Part shown: one piece after another, positions 28,701 through 43,200 of the stretch | Numbering within the stretch: the first letter of the stretch is position 1 | Layout of the letters: every line of letters begins with the position of its first letter | Assembly (NCBI RefSeq): GCF_964340395.1 | Contig: NC_135553.1 | Span: 13,840,501 to 13,904,500 of the forward strand | Direction: 5' to 3' | Origin: Glandiceps talaboti | Taxonomy: Eukaryota; Hemichordata; Enteropneusta; Spengelidae | Length of the DNA stretch: 64,000 nt | Notes under the pieces: model-generated | The model's database searches: none | What the model saw: only the letters and a program-made list of their open reading frames with translations | Told to the model about the DNA's origin: nothing | Program-made: the position numbers and the translations under genes

Positions 28701-31700
28701 CAGCTATAGGGGTATTCTGCAAACAGCTTTTGGGGGTGTGGCTAACTGAATCATTTTTCAAACAGAAATTATCAACATGCTATATGTCTAGCAATATACA
28801 ATCAGTGGAATATAAGAGATAGTGGAGTATCAAGTACATGTACATGTACCACTAATGGCACTATAGTCTATATTGTAGAGTAACATACACAGGCGACATG
28901 TAAGTCAAACTTTTTTGTAATATAAATACCACTATAGTCTATAGAGTAACGCATAGAGTAATGCAACAGGCAACATGTAAGTCAAACTTTTTGGAATATC
29001 AAGTACCACTATAGTCTATAGAGCAACATAAACAGTCAAAAAATCAAACTTTTGTTTTTGCATTCCAAAGTACATGTAGTACATAAGGATTTTGTTCAGG
29101 GCCAAGTTTTTATATAGCTTTGCCAAACAACTGTATTTCTCACCGAAATTTTAATCCTAATCCTACATGCTGGTATACACATTGATATAATAATATGAAT
29201 TTACAATTACTAGTTTCCTAGAATCCAATGTTTGAACCCCATGTATGTTGTCACATTGATGTTACAGTGGAACAATAGGCCATATTCCAGTTATATAGGA
29301 AAGATAAAAGATTTCATGAGTTTGGCCACTTGGAGCACTGTTCATAAACAGTGGCAAGAAGTGAGAGCTGGAATACTGAATAGCAGATATTGAAGCTGAA
29401 ACAAATTTACCACTCATTCTCTACGTTATTCCCAAAATACTATTTTTTTAGCGACTACAATTATTCAAAACATGCTCAACCACTATTGTAATACTTGTTT
29501 ACGAACATTCATCTAGTTTTTCCACACACATTTTATTCACTCATGATCAATCTCGATTGATAACGAGTTAATGAATGCACATATACGTGGAAAAAGCTTT
29601 TATGCAACCAGTGGCTGTCAAATTTTTTTTAGCCCACATGCATTACCAAATCTGGTGCACCCTCTTATGGTGCAACCTGAGAAGAGAAGTGGCTGGAACT
29701 TCAGTATCTGCAATATGGTGTAAAAGTATTACATCTGGTCTTTGTTTAGGGCTATTGAACTTTTTCAACAACTTCAACAGACAAATAAATGTTGTTCCCA
29801 CTGAAATTTTAATCTGAACCCAATATAGATACACTTATACATGTACATGACTTTGTATACTATATGTATGTATACTATATACTTTGCTTACATTGTATAC
29901 ATACAAATTGTATACTCAGTACATAAAAATTGTAAATAAAAAACCCTTTGTATATATGGATTACCTTACAGAACCAGGGTCCCTGTTTGGGCTGAATAAA
30001 CGAGATTACTGGTGTTGGATTGAAGCTTTGCCTAATTACACATGGAATGACAAGTAAGCAATTCTACAATTCTGTGTGTTGTAATATTCAAACCTGCATT
30101 ATTAAATGGAGAGAGATACAATTAGAACTGTTCAAGGGTAAATTAATGACATTTTAGCTCCACAAAGCATTAGCTGTAGCTGTTTCTCTGTTATGTCTTA
30201 GCCATTTAATTTAAACTTGGCACAAAGGTGAAATCCTATCTGAGGTTTAGACTTATTATTTATTTTTTTGTTAGCTTGTTTATCCTACACTTTTCAAAAA
30301 CAACTTTAGTGGTACATTTAGAATAGCCCATCTCCCCACAGCCCGTAGAGGGATGATAGTCAAAATTCCATACAACTTGACTCTTAAAGCTATCTATGAT
30401 GTACATATAGGTATATATTTAGAATGGACCCTGCAGTATTCAAGAATAGCAATTTAGTGGTATATTTAGTATTGTCAACACAGCAGTATTTAGTATTGTC
30501 AACACTGCAGTATTTAGTTTTGTCAACACTGCAGTATTTAGTATTGTCAACACTGCAGTATTTAGTATTGTCAATACTGCAGTATTTAGTATTGTCAACA
30601 CTGCAGTATTTAGTATTGTCAACACTGCAGTATTTAGTATTGTCAACACTGCAGTATTTAGAATAACAATTGAGTGGTATATTTAGTATTGTCAACACTG
30701 CAGTACGTAGTGGAACAACATAAGACTTTCCATGTGGAAAGATATACCATACATTTAGATATTGAATAAAGTTGACCAAACAGTCTGAAAGGTTTAAATT
30801 GCAAAGTTAAAAACTGTCAAAAATGCCAGCATATGTACAGTACATGTGTTTCCTGCTGCTGTCATTGTCTTGAATGGCCTCCGTGTTATATGAATTTATT
30901 CCTATGCTGTACGTTCAGATTGTATTTTCAATGAAAGGAGCTGCAAGAATGAAGAGCAGTTGACTAACTTTGTAATACATATAAACTAGGATGGTGAGGA
31001 TTTGGACTAGAGTATGGATTGGAATATACAGGGTAATACTTCCTAATACAACTTCAGTATTTTTACTATGGTTTTGGAACTCCAGTCACAGATGTGAGGG
31101 TGTGATCCTGGTAGAATTGAACAGATTTCCATGCATGTAGTATGATATTAAAAATTACATTATTACATTGATTGGCGATTTATTATTGTAAATATTTATA
31201 CAGCATACCTTTTCCGATATTTCATAATTTATAGCAGTATGGCTGTGTGTTTTGTATTGTGAACAATGGGTATTAATACAATTTACGTCAAACTGATGAC
31301 CGAATTGTTTGAGTTTTGTACATTCACAACACCATATGGCACATGTTACAAGTCCATTCATATAGAGTCACTCATATACAGGCATGTACGTCAGAGAAGC
31401 CCTACTTTTGTATATGTAAGCTGATGGCTACATTCAATGAATGAAATAAATTTTGCTAGCCTACATGTATGTCAGTATCACTCAGAAGTGGTTAAGGTAT
31501 TGGTGTATTATGTGAGCAAGGAAATATTTTATTCAAACAACAAGCAAATACACACATATACATGAATGCACATATACAGATGTTCTGATACACAGACATG
31601 ATGTAGACACATGTACATTGTAAACAAAGGCATACATACATACACAAACACACACTGAAATATTCAGATTTGCCTAATTTGAAAATTCTTGTTGACTACT

Positions 31701-34222
31701 GCCCTCTAGTGGTAAACTACCCTACCAATGTTCCATGTCAAATATGTGTTTCTATACTGGAATGAATTCATCTCACCCAAGCAGTAGAACAAAACATATT
31801 CCCAAAGGTCCTTTAAACTTCTCGATAATGACACTTTCACAGTATATATTGTACAACAGTTTTATATCTAGCATCATGAAATTGATGAATTTTTCATGTA
31901 AGAAGTAATCAACTTGTACAATTTCATTGATGGCATTCTCAATAAAACAGTCACTCCAATGTTTGAATCCCAGTCTTGGATTAATATTATCTTATCAATA
32001 GAGCCATCAGGATTAAATAGGATTATTCTTTTGCTTAAATTTAAACCCAACTCTTTCTACAGCTCAGCCAGAAAACTGGATTTCATCCGTAATAGTTTCA
32101 GCATTATCCAAATTGTGCCTTAAGATTAACAATGAATCAAAGTCAGTTACTTTAGGAATTATGCTATTACTAGAACTCTCCATAAAATTTACCATTTCTA
32201 TAGTCCTGCTAGACGAACCCCCCCCCCCCCCAACAACAACAACAACACCAACAAATCTACATCATGTACCTCATTTCCCAGGGAAATTGCACAAGATTCG
32301 CATGTTAAATTGTAGAGTGTAGCATATGATTTTTGCAAGAGCTCCCTCACCATGGTACTAGGTTAATAAACCTAAGCTATTACTACATGTAGCTCTGGAA
32401 ATATGTGCTCTGAGGTTTCCGACACAAACCTCTCTGCTACATGTACATGTATGGTTCCTCCTAATCTAAAACCCTGAGATTGTGCACAGATTTCATGTGT
32501 ATGGATTTTGGGAATAAAACCCACCTCTGCCCTTGCTAATGACTATATAAAAACCATAGCAGAGAGGATTGACTGTCGGAAACCTTGAAGTGCATATTTT
32601 CAGAGCTAAGCTATTACACACGAGAGAAACTTTATCTGGAAAGTGTTGACTGGTGCATAATCCTTGTACAGTGACAAAATCCTTGGGATTTATACTACAT
32701 GTACATGTCATACTTACAGGGTCAGATCAATCTGCATGTACATTATGGTTACGAGGGGTTTATCACTAACATGTAAATGTATATGCGACATGGAATCTGA
32801 ATAACACTGTGTAAGAAATTGCGAGCATTTCTTAAGGTTAAGTTATGCAGCATACTGGGATTCAAAGTCTTACCAAAAATATGACATTCAAGCTCATGTC
32901 CCAATATCGGCGTCTTTTGTATTCTGTCTGTATTCTTCCTTCCTTTGTATACAATACCATGCACAAGCCAAGTTATTGTCTTTGAACAGAAAATATGGAT
33001 TGTATGCCCGGGTCGTTCTACATCACAACAACCTGTGACTACATCAGTGGTTTAGCAGTGCATGAAATATGAGTTAAAGTGTCCAAAATCCCTATCATTT
33101 TTCCCAATTTTTTGAAAATTATACTTAATGAAGTATAATTATATCATTTCCAATATTTTCTTTCATTCTGCCAGAAAATACCTTTGACTGAAGGATTTGC
33201 CAGTACTCATTTAGCAGCTTGTAGTTGACGAGACCCTTTAGGTCACTCGTATTTTCCTTGGCTGAATGACGAATAATATTGGGAATAATGTTATATTGAT
33301 TGTGCTTGGATGCAAGTGTTCAGTTCAGTTTTATGAGCGTTATTAGCCTTTGATTTATTTGGATATTTATATAAAAAAGGATTGTGTAAAGTGAGAAATT
33401 TGTAAAGTTTTTGGTATGACAGGTTTGAGTCAGATTTACCAATTTTATAACAAACCTGTATTTTTGAGAGGTCATATGCAAATGCATGATTAGCAGATAT
33501 GGCTTTTCGAAAAGCATAAAGAAATACCAAATGTACATCTGCCTTGATTTTGTCCCCCCTTTTAAACATCGCGTTGCAGTTCTTTAGATGTATCAAACCT
33601 AGCAATACAGTCATGTTGTCTTTTAAATCATAACTGTGCTTGAGTATAGACACTTATAAGTAACTCTTTACATGACCTAGCCATTTATGCCTATATGTAT
33701 TAGCTTCAGAATCAGATTTTAATTGCTTGTTACATGAAGGATAACATAGGATGTTTTATATGGTGAGAAGCATAACATGTAGTAAACACTAGAGGCTTAC
33801 CGGGGCTTTACTTCATGTATTTTCAAAAGTCCATATGCATGTAGTTAATATTTACCTCATTGTGTAATGTGTCAATAGAAAGTGTTCCACTGTAAATTTG
33901 AAGTGTGAATTTTATTTTAACTGTGCTCTTCTTAGCTGTACAGTCACGACAACATATGTACAGGAAGCATGACAGATGGAATAAAAATAATGCTGAATCT
34001 TTTTTTTGTTTGCTTTCCTCTTGCAGGATAAATCCGCTATTCTCTTTAGCCATAGAAAGTTGCAAATCTTCACCCAAGGTAAGCTTTGTGTTTAATATAA
34101 AAGTTTAATATATGTTGTACCCTTTGGATTTTCATGGCAATTTGACAAACACAGTGTACTAATAGTGCACATATATTTGTTTTCCCACAGTGGCATTCTC
34201 TCAGACCCAGTATCAGTTTCTA

Positions 34223-34296
<74 letters not shown>

Positions 34297-37200
34297 GCAG
34301 ATCACTTGGAAAGTTGCCATGGTTACTGACCATCTGGAAGAATGAAATCAACTAAATCTGTTAAAATTGATGACACGAGTAGTCAGACCTAGGCTATGGA
34401 AAGGTCATTTTATTATTACAGGAACTATTATGGATGGTACAACCTGAAGCGGCGTTAATCATATAGTCTTGACAAAAAATCAATATAACCACAAGGAATT
34501 CCATGCCTTATCTCCGTTTTAATTGCAATTGATTTCCTTTGCATTATGCTGATGACCACAGTCTTGTGTGAAAAGTTTGTTGCCATGAATAATTTGCTGT
34601 GTATTATCTGATTTGCCAAGGATATATCGTGAATTGTACTCACAGCCTGGAACGATATTCCTTTGAGAACACTTTATACATGTAGATCAATCCAGGATAG
34701 GTTGAATTGGCCATCAAGCTATTGTGTCCATGACTGCGCGCAGCTTGGTGAAATGTTTGTTTAATTCAAAATCCCTCATTGCAATAATCATATTCAATAT
34801 AAGCTTGCAAAATTTGGAGCAATATGATGTAATATTGTACAATGTACTTCAAAAATATAATTGTATAATTATATGTCTGCTGAGTCCCATGTACAAACAC
34901 TCTAAGCCTACTACTTATGATGCATTTTCATATTATCTTGTTCAAGTTAAGAGAGATCGTTCTGCATAAGAGATCAGCAACTTTTCTTCTGTTAAAATGA
35001 ACATGAAGAAAGATGCAATGTGAAGAAATGAATTCTTGCATTATTCTTCCTTTGTTACTATAGTTACAAAGTCACACTGGAAGAGGAAGATGTTTTATGA
35101 GAATTGCACTGGTGAAAAAAATACTTGGTGTTCCTATTGAACAACTATTAAAAAACCCCAAATTAACAGAGGTAAGTTTGTAAAAGGTAAACAAATGAAC
35201 AAACAAGTAAGGTGACAATGCTATCATGGTTATTGAAGTTGATTTCTGTCAGTTTTGATGATACTCTTTTTAAAGAATAGCCTTAGCATTTCTTGAGTAA
35301 AGGTTAAGTGACTATGATTCAATCACATTACTGTTGTTATCTTAAATTAAATGGGATCATTCTTGTATTCTTTTATTCTGGACAAACTTTTTCTATAACT
35401 CTAACCACCGCTCCCCCTCCCCCCCACCCCCTTTTTAATCCTAATCCAGTTTAAATCATGACTAAGGTCACCTTGTGAATTGTTTTAATGGAAGTCAAAT
35501 TTCAGCCATTTTAGAATCCAATATGGCCACCGAATACTGTGTTACATTTTGGAACTCTTATGGAAAAAATAATAGATTGTCGATTCATAAAACAGGATGA
35601 TGAGCACTTAATATTTCTTTTATTATTTCAAAATGACCAGGAGCAAGCTTTCATTTGATGAGTTTGATGAGATTTATAAGAACTTTTAATCAGAAATGAA
35701 ATTGGTCCTAGAGGGCACCTTCTATCTGTGTGTAAAGACTAGACTGAGATATGCAAGCAAGCACTAATCATTAGAGTTTTATTATTTTTATTACAAAATA
35801 TCTTTATTCAGGGTAAAACTCAAAAAGCATTACAAGGAACGCAGTGCATTTAATGATTGACTTCTTTCCATTGAGGCCCTCATACATCAAATCGACATTC
35901 ACTCACAAATTCTAAAAGATATTAAAACATAAAAATACACACTTTGTAATGTAATCTTTACACTAATGCAATACCTTTGTTTTTCTGGAGTAGACTATTA
36001 AATTTTAAGTACTTGCTATATAAATACGACTGACTCGTTGTACGGATATTATCAATATATCACATACATTATTGGGTGATGTGACACATAGATGATAGGT
36101 CATATGATCAATATGTATCAGGGGAGACATATAAATACTTACCTGCAATTTATCACATTGCAACGGAATCAGCTCAATCAGCATAATTCACATCAGTCAT
36201 TAATTTACTTGGTAATGTAATCGCAGGGATGATGATAGTTAATTGGAATTACCTATATCGAGTTGAGTCACTGATTTACACAAGCAATCAAAAATTGAAA
36301 TGTCCTCAATAAGAAAACTCACAGTGGGGCCAGTAGAGTGATAGTATCTGCAAGCAAAGGGGGTAGTAGAGTGATGGTGTACTGTAAGTGTAAGCAAAGA
36401 GTCCATACTTTTATCAAAGGCACAGTCATCATCAGTTGAAAATCTGTATGTTTAATTATTTATGAACCAAGCTAGAAGACAGCGATTCATAGCATCATTA
36501 CGTAAAGATTTATTGAAAGAGTATTACCACATAACACACATTAACAGTGTATAGTTTTAATGTAATACATGCCTTCCTTTCATTTTGCCACACAGAGATA
36601 AAAAGGGGGGGGGGGATTGAGGGTAGAGCTACATTTTGTATATTTATTTACACCCTAAACTTGTACCATTATTTACTGTTTCCAGGGGTCAGACACAATT
36701 AGCATTGCTATTTTCTGACTCCTGTTATCCGATCTGATTCTTTGTATTTATGTTTGTGATGCCATTTTTCTCTTCTCTTTTTGATCGGGTAATAAAAAAT
36801 ATCATATTGTATTGTATCGTTTCATATCATATTTGCATGTACAAAAATTACTCACATTCTTGTACTGTACAATCGTGTAGTTTATATAGTTATCAACATA
36901 ATTGAAGCTGATTATTGCAAATTCCAACAAAACTATTGTGGGGGAATCGACATTAATGGATACATTTTCATGGTAACAAAATTAACGCTGCAATATGTCA
37001 GCAACTGTAACTTGGAACATTTTCAAGGGAAGTTGTGATACATGACCCTTAATATATACAGTGTAATGAGTTACTGTTGATGTTGTACATCCTGAACTAC
37101 ATGCACTGTATAAGGAATTGCCTAATCTGGTGTGTGTAGCTGCAGTGCACATGACATACACATGGTCAAAAGTTAATACTCGACACACACTCCTAGGCAA

Positions 37201-40200
37201 ATTAATATACATGCATGATTTCAGGATGTACAACACTTGGAGATTAAGTCAATGTACATATATGTATCAAAACTGTCACCTAAAAAAAGCTCTAATTATA
37301 GATTTTGCCGCTTTAAAAGGTTATGTTTCAATATGGATCATTGCATTTAGTGTTATTTTAATCAGGATTACATTGCAATCATTCTGTTGTTCTGTACCAA
37401 GTTTTTCTAAAGCCTTGTCAAACAACTCCTTTTCAAACCAAGATTTTAATCCTAATCCGAAGTGGAGAAAACAGCTTACTATTTTCCTTATTATCATGAC
37501 ACATTAAAAACATTGCCAAGGAAACAAGTAAACAATTATTGCTATTTTTTTCTGGAAAATGTGCAATGTGTTGTCAATAGACCCAAGCAGGGCTAAAATA
37601 ACTGAAACAAGTGAACAGAATAAACTGTGCACTGCAGCCAAAGTTAAATCAGTATTTACAAAATGAATACAGGGAGAACTCTAAAGATGACAATGTAAAG
37701 TCAAAAATGAAATAACACTAATGGTTCTACACAGTGTAATAATATAGCTTTAAAAATAAGCAAGGTATGTATATCTGGATTCTCTCCATTCTGTTCAGCA
37801 CTGGTCAGCAACTTGCAGTTAATAAATGTACCGTACCACTGACATGGTTTAATTATGCACTTTATTGTCACCTTCACTTTACATGTACATATTCTGATGT
37901 TGATTAAAGTGGCCATATGGATGAGGATTGGGCATTTATTTTGGATTTTTAATTTATAAAACTATTTTATCTTGGCTTCCTACTTGAAACAAAATGAAAA
38001 ACAAAAACATAGACCAAGTCTGTGTTTGTAACTCAATAATTTGCAAAAGACTGATAAATATGTAAAATGTTTGTTATTGTACGTATAATAACAAACATTT
38101 TTTTTAGCTTTTTACAAGTTATTGATTTATGAACACAGACTTGTCAATGTTTTTTTCATTTTGTTTTTTCAAGTAGGAAGCCAAGATAAAATTGTTTTAT
38201 AAATTAAAAATCCAAAATAAATTCCAAATCCTCATCCATATGGCCACTTTAATGAATGGAATATTAATGTTAATGAATACTAGTAACCGACCAGCATTCC
38301 TTTGGGGCTGGGGAGAAAACTTAATTATTTCATTATTAGCATCTTCTCAACTGCTGCATATTATGATTCATGATATTAATTATACTTCGTAACATAGTCG
38401 TGCCATTTATCAATTATATTGCATGCTCATCTTTGCAGAACCAGGTGATATACTGTCGTTACAGAGAAATTTGAACTTTGTACTGCATCAAAGTTCTTGT
38501 CAATGAATATGAATGCTTCACAATGTATCAAAATGCAGTAAATATGCATCAAAATGCTTTTAATAAAAATACTGCAAAGTGCTTGAATAAGTCCTAGAGT
38601 ATAACTCCGGTTCTGACCTTCCCACAAAAAGTGCATTCTCTGTATTTGGACTGGGCTATAGCTATTCGATTGTCTTGAATCCTAATGTGAGCAGTGTTTT
38701 TGAATTTTTGCAAAATTGTCCATTTCTATATGGTACATCTTGTGAAATCTATGTGAAATTTGGTATAATTAAGTGCCGTGAAAAGTTCACTGCCTGCTGT
38801 GAAAGTCTTGTCAAGGTCTTGTTAATGAAAACACACATTTCACAATCTATAATAATTACCCTACATGTAGTTGTATACAATAATCATCACTCAAGTTTAA
38901 GTCAAGAGATCTAATCTTCTGGAATGATCAACTTTCATTAGAGTTATCACAGTTGTGCCTTGACCTTCAGTTTAATGACCTAGTACTTTTAGGAACTTGA
39001 AGAAAGTGAAATTGAATTTATTTGTTATGAAGTTCAAAGACCTATTCGCTACCATATCCAGTAAGCTGTGTATACTCACTTGAATTAAAGAAGTCAAGTT
39101 GAATTAATTGCCAAGTTCAAAGACCTATTAGAAATTATACCCTGTAAGCTGTACATGTACATTGTATATCCACTTACTGTAAAGAAGTCTTGTTATATTC
39201 ATTGGCAAGTTTAAACACTAGAAATTATATCCTTTAAGCTCGGTATATACCCACTTACTGTTACAGTATTTTAGGAAGTCAAGTTGAGTTCATTGCCAAG
39301 TTCAAAGACTATTAGAAATTATATTCTGTAAGCTGTACATGTACATCCACTTACTGTAAGGAAGTCATGTTATAATCATTGTTAAGTTTAAACACCTACT
39401 AGAAATTCTATCCTTTAAGCTTGTGTATCTACCCACTTACTGTTACAGTATTAGGAAGTCAAGTTGAGATTATAGCCTAGTTTTAAACCCTATTAGAAAT
39501 TATATTCTGTAAGCTGTATACCCACTTGCTTGTAAGGAAGTCGAGTTCAATTCATTGCCAAGTTCAAAGACCCATTAGAAATTATATCCAGATTCCTTTA
39601 ATGTATACTTACATGTACTTTACTGAAGGAAATTAAATTGAATTCATTGGTAAACCCATTATAAATTATATCCTGTAAGTTGTACATGTATATATGTACT
39701 CACTTGATGTAAGGAAGTCAAGTTCAATTCACTATAACAGTCAAATTTAAAGCCCTATAAGCTACCACATCCTGTAAGCTTTACCGTATACTCACTTGAT
39801 GTAAGAAAGTCAAGTTCAATTCCCTGTGGTAGTCAAGTTTACATAAAGCTGTATTCACACTTGATGTAAGAACATCAAGTTAAATTCATTGACCCATTAG
39901 CAAATATAATCTGATATGGATACCTTATACTTCACCCACTCCATGTATATTCATATGCTAGTTCATACATATATTTTGTAGCATTCCAAATTTCTCTCCA
40001 ACGTGACAGCTAGTGTCCATGGTTGACTTCAGGAGTGTAATCATGTTGACTGGGTGATTGTAGCCCAGTAATCAGCACATGGACTGTTTTGGTCTTACCT
40101 ACTGCTATTTGATTTGTGTCTGATTAGTAAAGTCCAACCAACTGGCCCTCCACCAACAGTTGTTGGAGGGTCAGTTGGTGGAGAGTCTATGATCCAACCA

Positions 40201-43200
40201 TTCGCATTTATATGCTTTAGTTTATCCAGCTGTATAAATGGCAAAAGGGTATCTGAGAGGACAAGATAGTTCCATAAAAACTGTTGAACTGGAGAAGTAA
40301 TACTGGTATTTATGGCAATATGTATAATGACATTGATATTTTATTATTCCAAAAAATTGTCAAAATTACATACAAGTACACATGTGCGTCTAATAAATAA
40401 GTAAATAAATTATATCTTTGATCAGAAAAAGTTATCTGCTAATTATGTTGACCTCTAAATACAAAAGGAACTGAAATATGAGTAAATTGTATATTTAATC
40501 TTCTTTCTATGGGGGATGGGGGTGGTGGGGTTGGGGCAAGGACGGGGTTCTATTTGGTTGTACTCATTAAAACAGTTTAACTACAAATCGGGAATAACAG
40601 TATTAACAACGATACAATATATGTTCTAGTCACAGACAATACAGTTATGCAACAACTGTTGTTTACTTCAGTTACAGGTGTTCAGTCCATATACACTGAA
40701 CTTGTAAGAACAACAAAATTTGCTGTTAGTAGCTCTCCAGCTAGATTTCATTAACTATACATTATAGTGTACCCGGCACATGCATGATCTTCCTTTATTG
40801 TTTTGGTCTTCTAACGTTCGAAATCACTAAGTAGCAGGATATGATCTTGAAGTTACATGTACTTTCATTTAACAACAGGAAATATAAAGATGTTCCTTTG
40901 TAGAGATGTGAATGTTTTAGGTTGTTGAGTAGGTGCATTTCCTATAGACCTCCAAAATGCACTTATCAGGTGTATTGTTATTTGTTTTGGCAGTACTGGT
41001 ATGACCCTGCCACTTCAATCATTGCCAATGAATTATTAAAAGGTAAGTGACTGTACTCTTAATTGCATCAGCTGAACTGTACAATATATAGTTCATTGCA
41101 ACACTGTTTGCTGTGTAGCGTTCATTCTGATAGAGACAAGTTTCTTTTATCATATGTCATAACTGATGTGGTATTCTCGCTGAATAAAGTAACAGGTGCC
41201 GAGCTCTATTGAGATTTCTGATTACTCATCAATAAGGGAATGTTACATGACATGTGCATTGTATATTTTGAAGGCAATCAATTTGACGTTATAATGCTCA
41301 AATAGTTATGCCCATCATTTGTAATGGCACTGTGCCGTCTAATGACGTGCCACTGACACACAGCAGTAACTTGTAACACACCAACATTTCATGTTCTCTA
41401 GTGCCGTATTGTGTGATGACTCACCAGAAAATCTATTTGACTTACAAATAAATTATATCTTTCATTGGAGGCAACACTGTAAGAAGGATCTCCCAGAAAG
41501 TAATGATAAAAAGTTCCTGCAAAAAAGAAGAAATTATTCAAATTGTTATACAATAACTTTGAAGAATGGAGGGGTGAGAAACCTACAGCCTTTTACAGGA
41601 TTTTAGAAAAGACATTGCTTTCTGAGATCATGTTACCTTCAACATGTAGTCCTCTTGACAAAAAACACAACAAGGGATGTCACTATGATTTGAACAATTC
41701 CAGCTATGCTCATGTTAATTCTTACTAAAATGATGAATACAGCAACAAGTTGCTCATGTGTTTTTGCTGTTGAACCAGTTATCAAAAAGTTTGTCGTCAA
41801 TAATATACATTCTCGTTTTCCAACTAACAAAAAAAAAACCCTAAGGGATGACACTATGATACCAGTATGATTGATATGAAATCTTTCAGCCATGCATTTG
41901 GACATGTTCTTTCCAAGTAATAAATACAGCAACATGTAATCTCAAAGTGTAAGATAAATGCAACAGTGTGTGACAACACAGTATGAAGTATCAGTTGCAA
42001 ACAACTGTTCAAGCAGAATTGATATCTGTAATGAACACTGTCAGATTAAAGGCACAGTAAGCAAAGTGATCAATGCCACTAAACTGAGACACTTAGATTA
42101 CAGTGAAGTGCACAAAGCTGAACAAACAATGCAGGAGAACAAGAAGAGCACTTGGGAATAACCATCGTGTAAGATAAAAAAAAATTGTGTGACAACTTAT
42201 AGTACAGCCAAGTCTGTAAATGTAACTGTATAGTTGTGAATGATAGCCCACAGGTATAAGGTAACAGAGTCCTATTAATATTATTGGATTTGATGGGAAA
42301 ATGTACACCTGCCTGCCAATTGATTCGTCTACTGCATGATGAAGACTTATAGTACAAAATATGATATAACACACTTATGAACAGCAAAGCCACCATAATA
42401 TAATGGAAATTGGATTTCTAATTAAAATACTCTTAATTTAAAAATAACAACCAAGCATGTCAGAGTAGATTTGGCAGACGTGTACTTTGTTCCTATATAA
42501 ATGTGTAGGTGCCTGGTAAAGTGTTACACAAGACTTGTTCTACTGAAGGTGCGCATAATTACATACCCTCAGAAATTATACTTTAAATTATACACATACC
42601 AGTGCCATCTCTCCCTCAGCAAATTAATTAAGTTTTGAATGTAACACTGGCTTTAATACCTTTGTAAGAAGATTGTATTGTAGGTTGCCAAAAATGAATA
42701 TTGTAATTTGTAAAGTATAATTACAGCTTACATAAAAGGTTTGCTAAAATATTACACAAAATTTGCTCTACTCTAAGTACATTGTACCTTCAAAATTATA
42801 AAAGCTGTTCAAACCAGAGGCATAAACAGTGTATAGGTAGCATCCTGAGTTGACAAATATACCATATTTGGACATAACATAACTGCCCCAATAAATATTA
42901 ACTTTATGGGGGACTGTGTTATTGGTTAGAATTTTGTGATTAATTAACAAATATATGACTTAAAGTTAATGACTGTGTGGGTGGCTGTGGACAAACTTTA
43001 AATTACATCTCATGCATCTCAGGACTTCTAGAGTAAGGACTTGACTATACTGTGAGTGGAGGTGTAAATGGTAATGGTACCATATAGGAACTAGACTAAA
43101 TTCCAGCGTAATTTATCAAATGTCCGGTAAAGTGTTACTAACACAAGACTTGTTCTACTGAAAGTACACAATACACATGTACATTGTACCCTCAAAAATG

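Larger units (their letters stand above)
30054..34026. other. RUN-PDZ-like gene intron 3
   Basis: A 4-kb intron without exon signals. Contains the 24-bp minisatellite, a dispersed repeat at about 31960-32090, a poly-C/(CAA) stretch near 32219-32255, and an inverted repeat at 32373-32616. Confidence 0.7.
35172..40993. other. RUN-PDZ-like gene intron 5
   Basis: A 5.8-kb intron without exon signals. Contains a foldback at 37079-37236, the TTAA-flanked element at 37904-38252, the 88-bp array at 39085-39905, a hairpin at 40138-40178, and a dispersed repeat at about 37376-37470. Confidence 0.7.

Noticed and set aside
30390-30779. 129-aa ORF with repeated NTKYCSVD and the opposite-strand counterpart
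   Set aside because: Open only because the minisatellite unit is 24 bp; it sits in an intron with no splice or start support.
34092-34286. Cys-Val repeat ORF
   Set aside because: Translation of the CA microsatellite.
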